Source: Pseudomonadota bacterium (GTDB lineage: Bacteria > Pseudomonadota > Gammaproteobacteria > Steroidobacterales > Steroidobacteraceae). From it: 64,000 nucleotides of DNA. The position numbers and the translations under genes were made by a program. Below, piece after piece: positions 8,909 through 17,347 of the stretch (position 1 is the stretch's first letter; each line of letters begins with the position of its first letter). The stretch is from NCBI GenBank assembly GCA_023423065.1, contig JAFAGC010000077.1, positions 7,519 to 71,518 of the forward strand, in the 5' to 3' direction. Under the pieces are notes generated by a model, which did not search any database, was not told the DNA's origin, and worked only from the letters and a program-made list of their open reading frames with translations.

Positions 8909-9223
8909 CTACTTGAGCTTGCGGATACGTTCGGCCGGGCTCACGACGTCCGTGATGCGGATGCCGAACTTCTCGTTGACCACGACCACTTCGCCGTGGG
9001 CGACGAGCGTGCCGTTGACGAACACGTCGAGCGGCTCGCCGGCCGCGCGGTCGAGTTCGACCACCGAGCCCTGGTTGAGCTGCAGCAGGTTGCGGATCGG
9101 GATGCGCGTGCGGCCGACTTCCATCGACAACGTGACGGGCACGTCGAGGATGACTTCGAGATTGACGTCGTTGACGTCGCCCTCGGCCTGCGGCGCGAGC
9201 GCCGCTTCTGATTTCGCGTTCAT
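8909..9223 (-). CDS. fliN: Flagellar motor switch protein FliN
   Basis: This 104-residue protein consists almost only of the SpoA/SURF1 domain: NLEVILDVPVTLSMEVGRTRIPIRNLLQLNQGSVVELDR, then GEPLDVFVNGTLVAHGEVVVVNEKFGIRITDVVS. FliN forms the bottom of the C-ring with FliM and FliG and contributes to export and rotation switching. Its acidic N-terminal tail is short, about 16 residues before the domain, compared with longer forms in pseudomonads. The gene lies between fliM (10-bp gap) and fliO. Confidence 0.97.
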   Translation of the reverse strand: MNAKSEAALAPQAEGDVNDVNLEVILDVPVTLSMEVGRTRIPIRNLLQLNQGSVVELDRAAGEPLDVFVNGTLVAHGEVVVVNEKFGIRITDVVSPAERIRKLK

Positions 9224-9233
9224 GAAGATTCCT

Positions 9234-10244
9234 CTAGCTATTTCGGTTCAGCAGCGCCGAGTCCATGACGTGCGAGCCGGGACGACGGATGCGCTGCTCG
9301 TAACGGACACACTGCTGGCCGCGGGAGACTCCAAAGGCGCCGCGGAACAGCGGCACGCCCTCGGCGGATACCGTGGCCTTGCCGCTGAAATCGCAGGGCA
9401 ACACGTCGCCGGGCTGCATGCGCACGAGCTGCTGCAGCGAGATCGTGCCGCCGCCGAGCACGGTGGTGAGTTCGACTTCCGCGTCCTGCAGGCAGTCCTT
9501 GAGCGAGGCGAGCCAGCGCTCGTCCTGTTCGGCGCGATCGGATTGCACGCCCGAGTCGAGCACTTCGCGCAGCGGTTCGATCATCGAATACGGCATCACG
9601 ATGTGCATCGCGCCGCCGCCGCCTTCGAGCTCGATCTGGAACGGGCAGATCACGACCACTTCCGACGGAGTCACGATGCTCGCGAAGTTCGGGTTGATCT
9701 CGGAGTTGAGATATTCGACGTCGATGCTCGCGATCGGCGTCCAGGCTTCCTTCATGTCCGCGAAAGCGTGGCGCAGCAGCATGTGCACGACGCGCATTTC
9801 CGTCGGCGTGAATTCGCGGCCTTCGATCTTGGTGTGCCGGCCGACGCCGCCGAAGAAGTTGTCGACGATCGCGAACACGAGCTTCGGATCGAGCACGAAC
9901 AGCGCGGTGCCGCGCAGCGGGCTGATCCTGACGAGATTGAGGTTGATGGGCAGCACCAGCGAGTGCGTGTACTCGCTGAACTTCTTCATCGTGACCTGCC
10001 CCACCGCGAGTTCCACGGTCTTGCGCAGCAGGTTGTAGAGGCTCACGCGCAACTGGCGCGCGAACCGCTCGTTCACCATCTCGAGCGTCGGCATGCGGCC
10101 GCGCACGATGCGCATTTCGCTGCTGAAGTCGTAGACGCGGGTTTCGCCTGGCGCCGTGACGGGTTCGGTGCTGACCGCGCCGGCATCGACGCCGTTCAGC
10201 AGCGCGTCGATTTCATCCTGGTTGAGTACTTCCTGATTGCTCAT
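9234..10244 (-). CDS. fliM: Flagellar motor switch protein FliM
   Basis: This 336-residue switch protein has the N-terminal CheY-P docking motif LNQDEIDALLNGV (residues about 7-19), a CheC-like middle domain and a C-terminal SpoA domain (DAEVELTTVLGGGTISLQQLVRMQPGDVLP). GGxG-type motifs for contact with FliG are visible (FFGGVGRH). It transmits the CheY-P signal to the rotor. It follows fliL by ten bases. Length and domain order are normal. Confidence 0.97.
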   Translation of the reverse strand: MSNQEVLNQDEIDALLNGVDAGAVSTEPVTAPGETRVYDFSSEMRIVRGRMPTLEMVNERFARQLRVSLYNLLRKTVELAVGQVTMKKFSEYTHSLVLPINLNLVRISPLRGTALFVLDPKLVFAIVDNFFGGVGRHTKIEGREFTPTEMRVVHMLLRHAFADMKEAWTPIASIDVEYLNSEINPNFASIVTPSEVVVICPFQIELEGGGGAMHIVMPYSMIEPLREVLDSGVQSDRAEQDERWLASLKDCLQDAEVELTTVLGGGTISLQQLVRMQPGDVLPCDFSGKATVSAEGVPLFRGAFGVSRGQQCVRYEQRIRRPGSHVMDSALLNRNS

Positions 10245-10254
10245 GACACGCGCC

Positions 10255-10752
10255 TCACTGCATCACGAACGAGGTGAAATACAGCGCTTCGACCTTCTTC
10301 GGATCGCCCTTCATCTCGGCGACGATGGCGCGGACGCTCTCGAGGCAGCGCGTACGCAGCGCTTCCTTGCCCGCGGCGGTCGAAACGGTCTCGTAGGTCT
10401 GGTTGCTGAGGATCATCAGCAGGTCGTTGCGCACGCGCGGATCGTTGTTCTCGATCAGCGTCTCGACGGCCGGATCGCGGGTCATGATCCCGACGGCGAC
10501 CTGCAGGAATCGAACTACCGACTGCGATTCGAAATTCACGACGAACGGCGGATCCATGTTCACGTAGATCGGCGGAGGCAGCGGCTTGGCTTCGGCCTTC
10601 TCGGCTCCCTTGCCGCCGAACATGAACCACGCGGCGGCGCCGCCGCCCCCCAGCAGCAGCACGAGCACGAGAGCGATGATCAGGCCCTTGCCGCCTTTCT
10701 TCTGGGTGCCCTCGTCTTCCGCGCCGTCAATCTGCTCGTCTTCGTTCGCCAT
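10255..10752 (-). CDS. fliL: Flagellar basal body-associated protein FliL
   Basis: This 165-residue single-pass inner-membrane protein has a charged N-terminus (MANEDEQIDGAEDEGTQKKG), a membrane helix (LIIALVLVLLLGGGGAAAWFMF) and a periplasmic SPFH-like domain with DPPFVVNFESQSVVRFLQVAVGIMTRDP. FliL rings support stator units around the motor. The frame extends 18 codons upstream, but the ATG at 10752 gives a typical N-terminus and lies about 23 bases after the predicted start site of the sigma-54 promoter at 10786-10801. It is the first gene of the fliLMNOPQR-flhBA run. Confidence 0.96.
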   Translation of the reverse strand: MANEDEQIDGAEDEGTQKKGGKGLIIALVLVLLLGGGGAAAWFMFGGKGAEKAEAKPLPPPIYVNMDPPFVVNFESQSVVRFLQVAVGIMTRDPAVETLIENNDPRVRNDLLMILSNQTYETVSTAAGKEALRTRCLESVRAIVAEMKGDPKKVEALYFTSFVMQ

Positions 10753-10785
10753 GCACGTTGTCCTGTCGTTCGGTACAGGGTGTCG

Positions 10786-10801
10786 TGCAACGTGCGTGCC
10801 A
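10786..10801 (-). promoter_or_regulatory. Sigma-54 promoter for fliL operon
   Basis: Read on the minus strand the site is TGGCACGCACGTTGCA, an exact fit to TGGCACG-N4-TTGCW with ten bases between the invariant GG and GC. The start site would fall near 10775, giving a leader of about 23 bases to fliL. It lies in the only sizeable gap (107 bp) between fliK and fliL, so fliLMNOPQR and the downstream flh genes form a separate sigma-54 unit. Confidence 0.88.
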
Positions 10802-10859
10802 CGCATGAAGCGTGAACAACATCACGCGTTATGGGCTGGATGCGACGGAAATCTGACGG

Positions 10860-11774
10860 TCAGGCGTAGAGGTCTAACAGGCCGTTGAGCTGACGTACGG
10901 TCACCAGCTCGCCTTCGCCCACCGCATTCATTCCCGGACGCGGAACGCCGGCCGATTGCGGCTGATCCTTCTGGGTGAAACCCTGAGACACGCTCGAATC
11001 GAGCAGGTTGAAACCCTGCGCGGCGAGCATCTCGCGCAGCTTCGGCAGCGAGGCTTCGATCAGCGCGCGGGTATCCGCATTCGAGGCGGCGAAGTGGATG
11101 GTCGCCTGCGAGTCGCGCACGGTGACGTTGACGTCGACCGGCCCGAGATCGACGGGTGTCAACTGGATCGCGGCCTGCGATTCACGCGCGCGGACCAGCA
11201 TCGAGATGCGAGTGCCGAACTCCTCCGCCCAGCGCGGATCGCGCACGTGGGTCGCGACCGTCTGCTCGGCCGCCGGGCCGCGTGGCGCCGAGCTCGTCAG
11301 CTCGCCGGCGCGCGCGGCGACGGATGAATCCGACTCGGGAGTCGATTGGGAATCGCCGGTCGCTACGCCGTCCTGTTCGATCAGTCCGGCGAGCAACGCG
11401 CCGGCGCCCTCGGCGCCGCCTTGATGGCCCGCCGATCCCGCGGCGGACGAAATCGCATGCCCGGAGACCTGCGCGCCGGGCGAGTCTTTCGGCGTCGCGG
11501 CCAGCGTGAGCAGGCCCGCGAGGAATTCCATCGAGCCTTCTTCTGCATCCTCCTCGGTCTCCTCGAGGCCCTCGTCGCCGCCGAGCAGTTCGCCGAGTTC
11601 GACAAGCGCGGCATCGGCGGCGAGCGCCTGCCGATCCGCGGAGTGCGCCGCCAGGGTTTCGAGCGCCAGGATGGAGTCGAACGGCGCTGCCGTCGCGACC
11701 GAGTCGACCTGGCCCTGCGGTCCGGCGGCCGGGACGTCCGCGGGCGTCGAGATCTTCGGGAGCGAGGAAATCAT
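10860..11774 (-). CDS. fliK: Flagellar hook-length control protein FliK
   Basis: This 304-residue protein has a low-complexity, acidic and alanine-rich N-terminal ruler region. Its conserved C-terminal domain is at about residues 190-275 (WAEEFGTRISMLVRARESQAAIQLTPVDLGPVDVNVTV, then LREMLAAQGFNL). FliK measures hook length and triggers FlhB switching. It is shorter than the enterobacterial protein (about 405 residues), mainly in the ruler part. The frame is open 49 codons further upstream inside fliJ; the ATG at 11774, overlapping the fliJ stop by four bases, is preferred. It is the last gene before the fliL promoter. Confidence 0.9.
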   Translation of the reverse strand: MISSLPKISTPADVPAAGPQGQVDSVATAAPFDSILALETLAAHSADRQALAADAALVELGELLGGDEGLEETEEDAEEGSMEFLAGLLTLAATPKDSPGAQVSGHAISSAAGSAGHQGGAEGAGALLAGLIEQDGVATGDSQSTPESDSSVAARAGELTSSAPRGPAAEQTVATHVRDPRWAEEFGTRISMLVRARESQAAIQLTPVDLGPVDVNVTVRDSQATIHFAASNADTRALIEASLPKLREMLAAQGFNLLDSSVSQGFTQKDQPQSAGVPRPGMNAVGEGELVTVRQLNGLLDLYA

Positions 11775-12220
11775 GGGTTTCGATCCTTGTTGCCGCGTTG
11801 CTGCTGCGAGAGCTCGTCGCATTCGAGCTGGTCGCGGCGGCTCGCCGCGCGCGCTTCCTCGCCTTGCCAGCGCTCGACCAGCGTTTCCACCACGTGTGTG
11901 CGCTGCGCGGCTTCGCGCCATTGCGAACGCTGTGCCTCGAGTGCGTTGCGCGCGAGGACGACCTGCTCGCGCTGCTGCGCGAGGGCTTCACCGAGACGCG
12001 CCATGAAAGTCTGGTAGTCGCGCATGCCGATCACGTCGACGCCGGCGCCCGCGCGAGTCTTGAATCCGGTTTCGTATTCGGCGCGATATTTCTCGAGCGC
12101 CGCGAGCTTCTGCTGCATCTCGGCCAGGTGCCGCTCCGCCTCGGCGACGCGTTGCGCGCGCTCCTGCTCGGTACGCGCCGCGACCTGCTGGACGACATCG
12201 AGACGTTCGGATCTCTTCAT
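11771..12220 (-). CDS. fliJ: Flagellar export chaperone FliJ
   Basis: This 149-residue protein is almost entirely an antiparallel coiled coil, rich in Glu, Arg and Gln (LDVVQQVAARTEQERAQRVA, then REQVVLARNALEAQRSQW). FliJ fits into the centre of the FliI hexamer like the gamma subunit of F1-ATPase and recycles export chaperones. Its ATG at 12220 overlaps the fliI stop as ATGA, and its stop overlaps the fliK start. The same arrangement fliH-fliI-fliJ-fliK is seen across proteobacteria. Confidence 0.93.
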   Translation of the reverse strand: MKRSERLDVVQQVAARTEQERAQRVAEAERHLAEMQQKLAALEKYRAEYETGFKTRAGAGVDVIGMRDYQTFMARLGEALAQQREQVVLARNALEAQRSQWREAAQRTHVVETLVERWQGEEARAASRRDQLECDELSQQQRGNKDRNP

Positions 12221-13569
12221 GCGAACAGCTTCCTCAGCGCGTTGACGGCCTCGGCATGCGGCACGCGCTGCTCGATCGGCTGCATCAGGAATTTCTGCAT
12301 CGCGGGCCACAACTCGATGGCCTTGTCGATGCGCGGATCGGAGCCTTTCTGGTAGGCGCCGATGGAAATGAGATCGCGGTGCTGCTGGTAGATGGCCAGC
12401 GTCTGGCGGAACTTGCGCGCGAGCTCGGCATGTTCCGCGGGAATGATTTCGTGCATCACGCGGCTCACCGACGCCTCGACGTCGACGGCCGGGTACTGCC
12501 CCGCCTCGGCGATGCGCCGCGACAGCACGACGTGGCCGTCGAGAATCGCGCGCGCCGAGTCGGCGATCGGATCCTGCTGGTCGTCGCCCTCGGTGAGCAC
12601 GGTGTAGAAGGCCGTGATCGAACCCTTGCCCTTGTCGCCGTTGCCGGCGCGTTCGACGAGCGCCGGCAGGCGCGCGAACACCGACGGCGGATAACCCTTG
12701 GTCGCCGGCGCTTCGCCGATGGCGAGCCCGATCTCGCGCTGCGCCTGGGCGAAACGCGTCAAAGAATCCATGATGAGCAGCACGGACAGCCCGCGCTCCC
12801 GGAAATATTCGGCGATGGACGTCGCGAGCCACGCGCCGTGCAGGCGGATGAGCGGCGGATTGTCCGCGGGACACGCAACCACGACCGAGCGCCGCCGGCC
12901 TTCGGGGCCGAGAATGCGCTCGACGAATTCCTTCACTTCTCGACCGCGCTCGCCGATCAGGCCGACGACGATGATGTCCGCGCTGGTATAGCGAGCCATC
13001 ATGCCGAGCAGCACCGATTTGCCGACTCCGGAACCGGCGAACAGGCCGATACGCTGACCACGGCCGACGGTCAGCAGCGCGTTGAGCGAGCGCACTCCGA
13101 CGTCGAGCGGGGTGTCGATCGGATGGCGCGCGAGCGGGTTGATGGCCTGTCCGAGTAGTTTGACGCGCTCGTCCGACTGGATGGGCCCGAGCCCATCGAG
13201 CGGGGCGCCGTTGCCGTCGATGACGCGGCCCAGCAATCCCGGTCCGACCTGCACGCTGCCCGCCCGCTGACGCGGAATCACGCGGGCCGCGGGCGCGAGG
13301 CCGTGCACTTCGCCGGTGGGCATGAGATAGAGCCGATCGCCGGCGAAGCCGACGACTTCGGCCTCGACGCGCGAGCCGTCGCCGTTCATCAGGTCGCACA
13401 CGTCGCCCACCGCGGCCTGGCAGCCGGCGGCTTCGAGCGTGAGGCCGACCATGCGCGTGAGCGAGCCTTCGACCGGCGGTGGAGGCAATTGCTCGGCGCG
13501 CGTGACCTGGCGGGCCATGCGTTCACGCCAGCCCTGCGCCAGTCGCGCGCGTAGTTCGGCGGTGCTCAC
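12217..13569 (-). CDS. fliI: Flagellar export ATPase FliI
   Basis: This 450-residue ATPase resembles the F1 beta subunit. Its Walker A motif is GSGVGKS (residues 179-185), and GERGREVKEF, LLIMDSLTRFAQAQREIGLA and the GYPPSVFARLPALVERAG stretch are typical of the type III ATPase class. FliI hydrolyses ATP at the base of the export gate to unfold and deliver substrates. It overlaps fliH by four bases upstream and fliJ by four bases downstream. Length is normal for the family. Confidence 0.98.
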   Translation of the reverse strand: MSTAELRARLAQGWRERMARQVTRAEQLPPPPVEGSLTRMVGLTLEAAGCQAAVGDVCDLMNGDGSRVEAEVVGFAGDRLYLMPTGEVHGLAPAARVIPRQRAGSVQVGPGLLGRVIDGNGAPLDGLGPIQSDERVKLLGQAINPLARHPIDTPLDVGVRSLNALLTVGRGQRIGLFAGSGVGKSVLLGMMARYTSADIIVVGLIGERGREVKEFVERILGPEGRRRSVVVACPADNPPLIRLHGAWLATSIAEYFRERGLSVLLIMDSLTRFAQAQREIGLAIGEAPATKGYPPSVFARLPALVERAGNGDKGKGSITAFYTVLTEGDDQQDPIADSARAILDGHVVLSRRIAEAGQYPAVDVEASVSRVMHEIIPAEHAELARKFRQTLAIYQQHRDLISIGAYQKGSDPRIDKAIELWPAMQKFLMQPIEQRVPHAEAVNALRKLFA

Positions 13570-14228
13570 GTGCCCTTCTCCGGCTTGGCCGGGGCGCGTT
13601 CCACGCGTTCGTCACCGAGCAGGCCCGACATCACGGCGGCCACGCTGGCTTCGAATCGCACGTCGATGCTCGACTGATCGCTCGTGATCCGGCAGCCGCC
13701 GCGCGCCATGAGCGGGTCCTCGGCGAGTTGCCACTCCTGCTCGCCCGATGCGCGCGCGAGCTTTTCGCGCACGATCGCGGCGTCGTCGGGATGCAGGTGA
13801 ATGCGGATGTTGCGGGTCGCGAGTGGCAGCAGGCCCACGGTGTGCCGGATGATGCCGATGACCTGCGCGGGATCGATCTTGAGTTCGCGCCGCACGAGAT
13901 GCTTGGCGATCGTGAGCGAAAGACGTGTGAGTTCGTTTTCGACCTGGGCATCGAGCTCGGCCAGCGGCTTCGCGAGCATGCCGATGATGGCTTCGAGCGC
14001 CGCGATCTTGACGTCCACTTCGGCGATGCGTTTGCCGAGTTCCGCCTCGCCCTTGCGCACGCCCTCGACGTGACCGTCGCGATAGCCGTGATCCCAGGCC
14101 TCGCGCTCGATCAGCGTCAGGTGCATGACGTTGACGCCCTTCGCTCCCCCGCGCGGCAGTGGCGCGCCTTCGACCGAGGGCAGGTCCCAACGCTGCGCGT
14201 CCGCACGCTGCGCGTCGGACTCAGACAT
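13566..14228 (-). CDS. fliH: Flagellar assembly protein FliH
   Basis: This 220-residue protein has a variable N-terminus, a central region with a GxxxG-like spacing (AWDHGYRDGHVEGVRKGEAELGKRI), a coiled coil and a C-terminal domain like the F1 delta subunit (LTIAKHLVRRELKIDPAQVIGIIRHTVGLLP). FliH holds the FliI ATPase at the C-ring through FliN. It overlaps fliG by eight bases and fliI by four, so this block is tightly coupled. Confidence 0.94.
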   Translation of the reverse strand: MSESDAQRADAQRWDLPSVEGAPLPRGGAKGVNVMHLTLIEREAWDHGYRDGHVEGVRKGEAELGKRIAEVDVKIAALEAIIGMLAKPLAELDAQVENELTRLSLTIAKHLVRRELKIDPAQVIGIIRHTVGLLPLATRNIRIHLHPDDAAIVREKLARASGEQEWQLAEDPLMARGGCRITSDQSSIDVRFEASVAAVMSGLLGDERVERAPAKPEKGT

Positions 14229-15243
14229 ATTCTTCGCCCTTGCCGCCGAGCTGGATCGTGCCTTCGTCGGCGAGCTTGCGGGCGGCGACCAGGATTTCCT
14301 TCTGCGCCGCCTCGACGTCCGAGAGCCGCACCGGGCCCTTCGCCTCGAGATCGGACTTGAGCATTTCCGCGGCGCGCTGCGACATGTTCTTGAAGACCTT
14401 CGACTTGAAGGTCTCGTCGGCGCCCTTGAGCGCGATGAGCAGTTTGTCGGCTGGCACCTGGCGCAGCAGTTCCTGCATGCCGCGGTCGTCGATCTCGAGC
14501 AGATCGTCGAACACGAACATCAGGTCCTGGATCTTCTGCGACAGGACTTCGTCGGACTTGCCGATGTCGTTCATGATGCCCGTGCCCACCGACGAGTCGA
14601 GCAGGTTCACCATTTCGGCGGCGGAGCGCAGCCCGCCCAGCACCGAGCTCTTGGTCGAGCCCAGCGAGGAGAACTGCTTTTCCATCATGTCGTCGAGCTC
14701 GCTCAGGGCCGACGGCTGGATGCCGTCGAGCGTCGCCACGCGCATCACGAGATCGCTGCGCATGCCCTCGGGCAGGCAGCCCAGCACTTCGGCGGCATGT
14801 TCGGTTTCGAGATACGAGAGCACGATCGCGATGATCTGCGGATGCTCGAGACGGATGAGGTCGGCGACGCGGCGTGCGTCCATCCACTTGAGCGCGTCGA
14901 GTCCCTTGCGCTGCTCGCCCAGGCTGATGCGCTCCATGAGGCTCGCGGCCTTTTCCTCGCCGAGCGCACTGATCAGGACCTTGCGCACGAACTCGTCGTT
15001 GGCGACGCCGAGCGAGGTCTGGCCCTCGATCGTCGTCGTGAATTCACCCAGCACCTCGCGCACTTCGTCGCGCGAGACGTTCTTGAGCTCGGCCATGCTG
15101 CGGCCGAGGCGCTGCACGTCACGCGCACCGAGGTGTTTGAGGATTTCCGCGGCCTCGGTTTCGCCGAGTGTCAGCAGCAGGATCGCGGCGCGCTCGACGC
15201 CGTTGCGACCCGACTTGGCAACCGCCTTGCCCTCGCTACTCAT
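14221..15243 (-). CDS. fliG: Flagellar motor switch protein FliG
   Basis: This 340-residue rotor protein has the middle-domain EHPQ motif (LEHPQIIAIVLSYLE) and the C-terminal torque domain with charged residues that meet MotA (SQKIQDLMFVFDDLLEIDDRGMQELLRQV). It forms the top of the C-ring on FliF. The opening GVERAAILLLTLGE is the usual FliG N-terminus. It overlaps the fliF stop by eight bases and the fliH start by eight, and length is standard. Confidence 0.98.
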   Translation of the reverse strand: MSSEGKAVAKSGRNGVERAAILLLTLGETEAAEILKHLGARDVQRLGRSMAELKNVSRDEVREVLGEFTTTIEGQTSLGVANDEFVRKVLISALGEEKAASLMERISLGEQRKGLDALKWMDARRVADLIRLEHPQIIAIVLSYLETEHAAEVLGCLPEGMRSDLVMRVATLDGIQPSALSELDDMMEKQFSSLGSTKSSVLGGLRSAAEMVNLLDSSVGTGIMNDIGKSDEVLSQKIQDLMFVFDDLLEIDDRGMQELLRQVPADKLLIALKGADETFKSKVFKNMSQRAAEMLKSDLEAKGPVRLSDVEAAQKEILVAARKLADEGTIQLGGKGEEYV

Positions 15244-16915
15244 CGTTCGACACCCAGGCCTTCACGACCTGGGCTCCACGTTTCGGATCGGCCGCGACGA
15301 GGCCGCGCGCCTGCGCGACCTGCTGTTCATAGGCGATCGCCGGCGCTTCGGCCTGGACCGCCTGCGCACCGCCTGCCATCGTGGCCGCGGCGAGCGCGCC
15401 CTGCCGCAACGCCGGCGCGCGCGCCGCGTTGAGCAGCCCGCGCGTCAGCGGCTTGAGCACGCTGAAGACGATGATCAGCAACACGATGACGCCGGCGACG
15501 ACCTTCGCGAGGTTCTGCACCCAGGCGCGTTCCCAGATCGGGATGGTCTCGAGTTCGCCCTCGGTCACGGGCACCGCGCCCAGGAACGAGGAATTGACCA
15601 CGTTGACCGTGTCGCCGCGCGAGGCGTCGAAACCGACGGCATCGCGCACGAGCGCCGTCAGCCGTTCCAGCTGCTCGGGCGGCATCGCCGTTTCGGTGAC
15701 CTTGCCTTCCGCGTCGGTGGTGCGCAGGTTGTCGATGAGCACGGCGACGGACAGTCGCGTGACGCGTCCGGCCGGCTGGCGCGTGTACGCCATCGTGCGG
15801 TCGATTTCGTAGTTCCGGGTCGACTGGCGCGAGGTGGTGTCGGGCGTGGTGACGACCGTGCTCGAGGCATTGTTGGTCGAGGCGTTCGCGGCCGTGGCGG
15901 CGCCGGCCGGCGGATTCGCGCCGGTCTGCGCGGTGGCCGGGGCGGAGCCGGGCGGCAGTGCGACACCCGGCTGCGGGGGCTGGTTGGTCAGCGCGCCGGG
16001 CACGCCGCCGGCGACACCGGCGCCGTTGCGCGCGGCCTCTTCGGCGACCGATTCGCTGCGCACCACCTGGCTCTGCGGGTTGTACTGCTCGCGGGTCTGC
16101 TCCGTGGTGGCCATGTCGACCTGCGCGACGACTTGTGCGCGCACGCGTCCCGGGCCGACGAGCGGCGTCAGCAATTCCTGGATGCGCTGCGCGTAGGATT
16201 CCTCGAGGCGGTGCGCGAACTCGAACATCTTGTCGCGCATCGCGAGATCGCTGTCGGAGTTCGGCGCGGACAGGAGACGGCCCGACTGGTCGACGACCGT
16301 GACCTGCGAGGCCTGCATCTCGGGAATGCTCGAGGCGACGAGGTTCGCGATGGCCTGGACCTGCTCGTCGTCGAGGCGGCGGCCGGCCTTGAGCTGCAGG
16401 AACACGGACGCGGAGCCCGGGCGGCGATCGCTCACGAACGCCGACTGGCGCGCCATCGCCAGATGCACGCGCGCGCCCTGCACGTTCTGCAGCGACGCGA
16501 TCGTGCGTGCGAGTTCGGTTTCGAGCGCGTGCTGATATCGCGCGCTCTCCATGAACGCGCTCACGCCGAAGCCCGGATCCTTGGTCATCGCGCCCACGCC
16601 GCCGCTGCTGCCGGGCAGGCCTTGCGAGGCGAGCTTGAGACGGGCGGCGGCGAGTTGATCGGACGGCACGCTGATCGAAGCCCCACCGTCCTCGAGTTTG
16701 TAGGGTATGCGCGCGCTGTCGAGCGCCTGCGTGACCTGCGCGGCGTCTTCACCGCCGAGGTTCGCGTACAGCAGGCTGTACGTCGGACCGACCGACCACA
16801 ACATGACGCCGACGCCGGCCGCGACCGCGGCTGCGACACCGACGAGCAGCAGCAGCGGCTTGAGTCCGCTCATGACCCGCTGCGGTCCAGGAATGTTGAC
16901 GGCATCTGTCGCCAC
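15236..16915 (-). CDS. fliF: Flagellar MS-ring protein FliF
   Basis: This 559-residue protein has an N-terminal membrane helix (LLLLVGVAAAVAAGVGVMLW), two ring-building modules with the YscJ/FliF motif region (residues about 45-220), a Gly/Ala/Pro-rich loop near 290-340, a second membrane helix near 440-465 and a cytoplasmic tail that binds FliG. It forms the MS and S rings on which the motor is built. It follows fliE by 32 bases, and its stop overlaps the fliG start. Confidence 0.97.
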   Translation of the reverse strand: MATDAVNIPGPQRVMSGLKPLLLLVGVAAAVAAGVGVMLWSVGPTYSLLYANLGGEDAAQVTQALDSARIPYKLEDGGASISVPSDQLAAARLKLASQGLPGSSGGVGAMTKDPGFGVSAFMESARYQHALETELARTIASLQNVQGARVHLAMARQSAFVSDRRPGSASVFLQLKAGRRLDDEQVQAIANLVASSIPEMQASQVTVVDQSGRLLSAPNSDSDLAMRDKMFEFAHRLEESYAQRIQELLTPLVGPGRVRAQVVAQVDMATTEQTREQYNPQSQVVRSESVAEEAARNGAGVAGGVPGALTNQPPQPGVALPPGSAPATAQTGANPPAGAATAANASTNNASSTVVTTPDTTSRQSTRNYEIDRTMAYTRQPAGRVTRLSVAVLIDNLRTTDAEGKVTETAMPPEQLERLTALVRDAVGFDASRGDTVNVVNSSFLGAVPVTEGELETIPIWERAWVQNLAKVVAGVIVLLIIVFSVLKPLTRGLLNAARAPALRQGALAAATMAGGAQAVQAEAPAIAYEQQVAQARGLVAADPKRGAQVVKAWVSNDE

Positions 16916-16947
16916 TTCAGTAATCCTCTAACAACCGTCGCTCTTCA

Positions 16948-17289
16948 TCAGAGCGGCATGTTCATGATTTCGCGGTAGGCTTCGACGAACTTGTTGCGCA
17001 CCTCGGTGAGCGCGCGGAACGAGACGCTCGCCTTCTGCATCTCGAGCATCACCTGCGGCAGCTCGACGCCGGGCACGCCGCGCTCGAACTTGGTCTGCAG
17101 GTCCGCGGCCTTCGACTGCGTGGAATTGACGCTGTCGATGCCCTGCTTGAGCAGCTTCGCGAAGCCGTTGTCGGCGCCCGCGACCGCGGTCGGAGCGACG
17201 CCACCGACGCCTCCCGGCGCCGCGCCCTTGACGGCCGCCTGCATGCTGCGGATCTGCGCGAGAACCTGGTTGATTTCCATCTGGCTCAT
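16948..17289 (-). CDS. fliE: Flagellar MS-ring/rod adaptor FliE
   Basis: This 113-residue protein has the FliE C-terminus LPQVMLEMQKASVSFRALTEVRNKFVEAYREIMNMPL, which packs against FliF and the export gate, and a helical N-terminus (MEINQVLAQIRSMQAAVKG). It joins the MS ring to the rod and is among the first proteins exported. It is the first structural gene after the fleR-like regulator, 58 bases away. No separate sigma-54 site was seen in that gap, so it probably shares the fleR-like promoter. Confidence 0.96.
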   Translation of the reverse strand: MSQMEINQVLAQIRSMQAAVKGAAPGGVGGVAPTAVAGADNGFAKLLKQGIDSVNSTQSKAADLQTKFERGVPGVELPQVMLEMQKASVSFRALTEVRNKFVEAYREIMNMPL

Positions 17290-17347
17290 GATTCGTCTCC
17301 GTTGCCAACCTGCGCGATTTCAAGCGCCCGGCTCTGGCGGTGCTTCA

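Noticed and set aside
14159..16978. Long plus-strand open frame (939 codons) opposite fliG and fliF
   Set aside because: Same reason: a low-complexity translation without motifs, fully antisense to conserved motor genes.
17290..17347. A separate sigma-54 promoter for fliE
   Set aside because: No GG-N10-GC match was found in the 58-bp gap; fliE is better explained as part of the fleR-like transcript.
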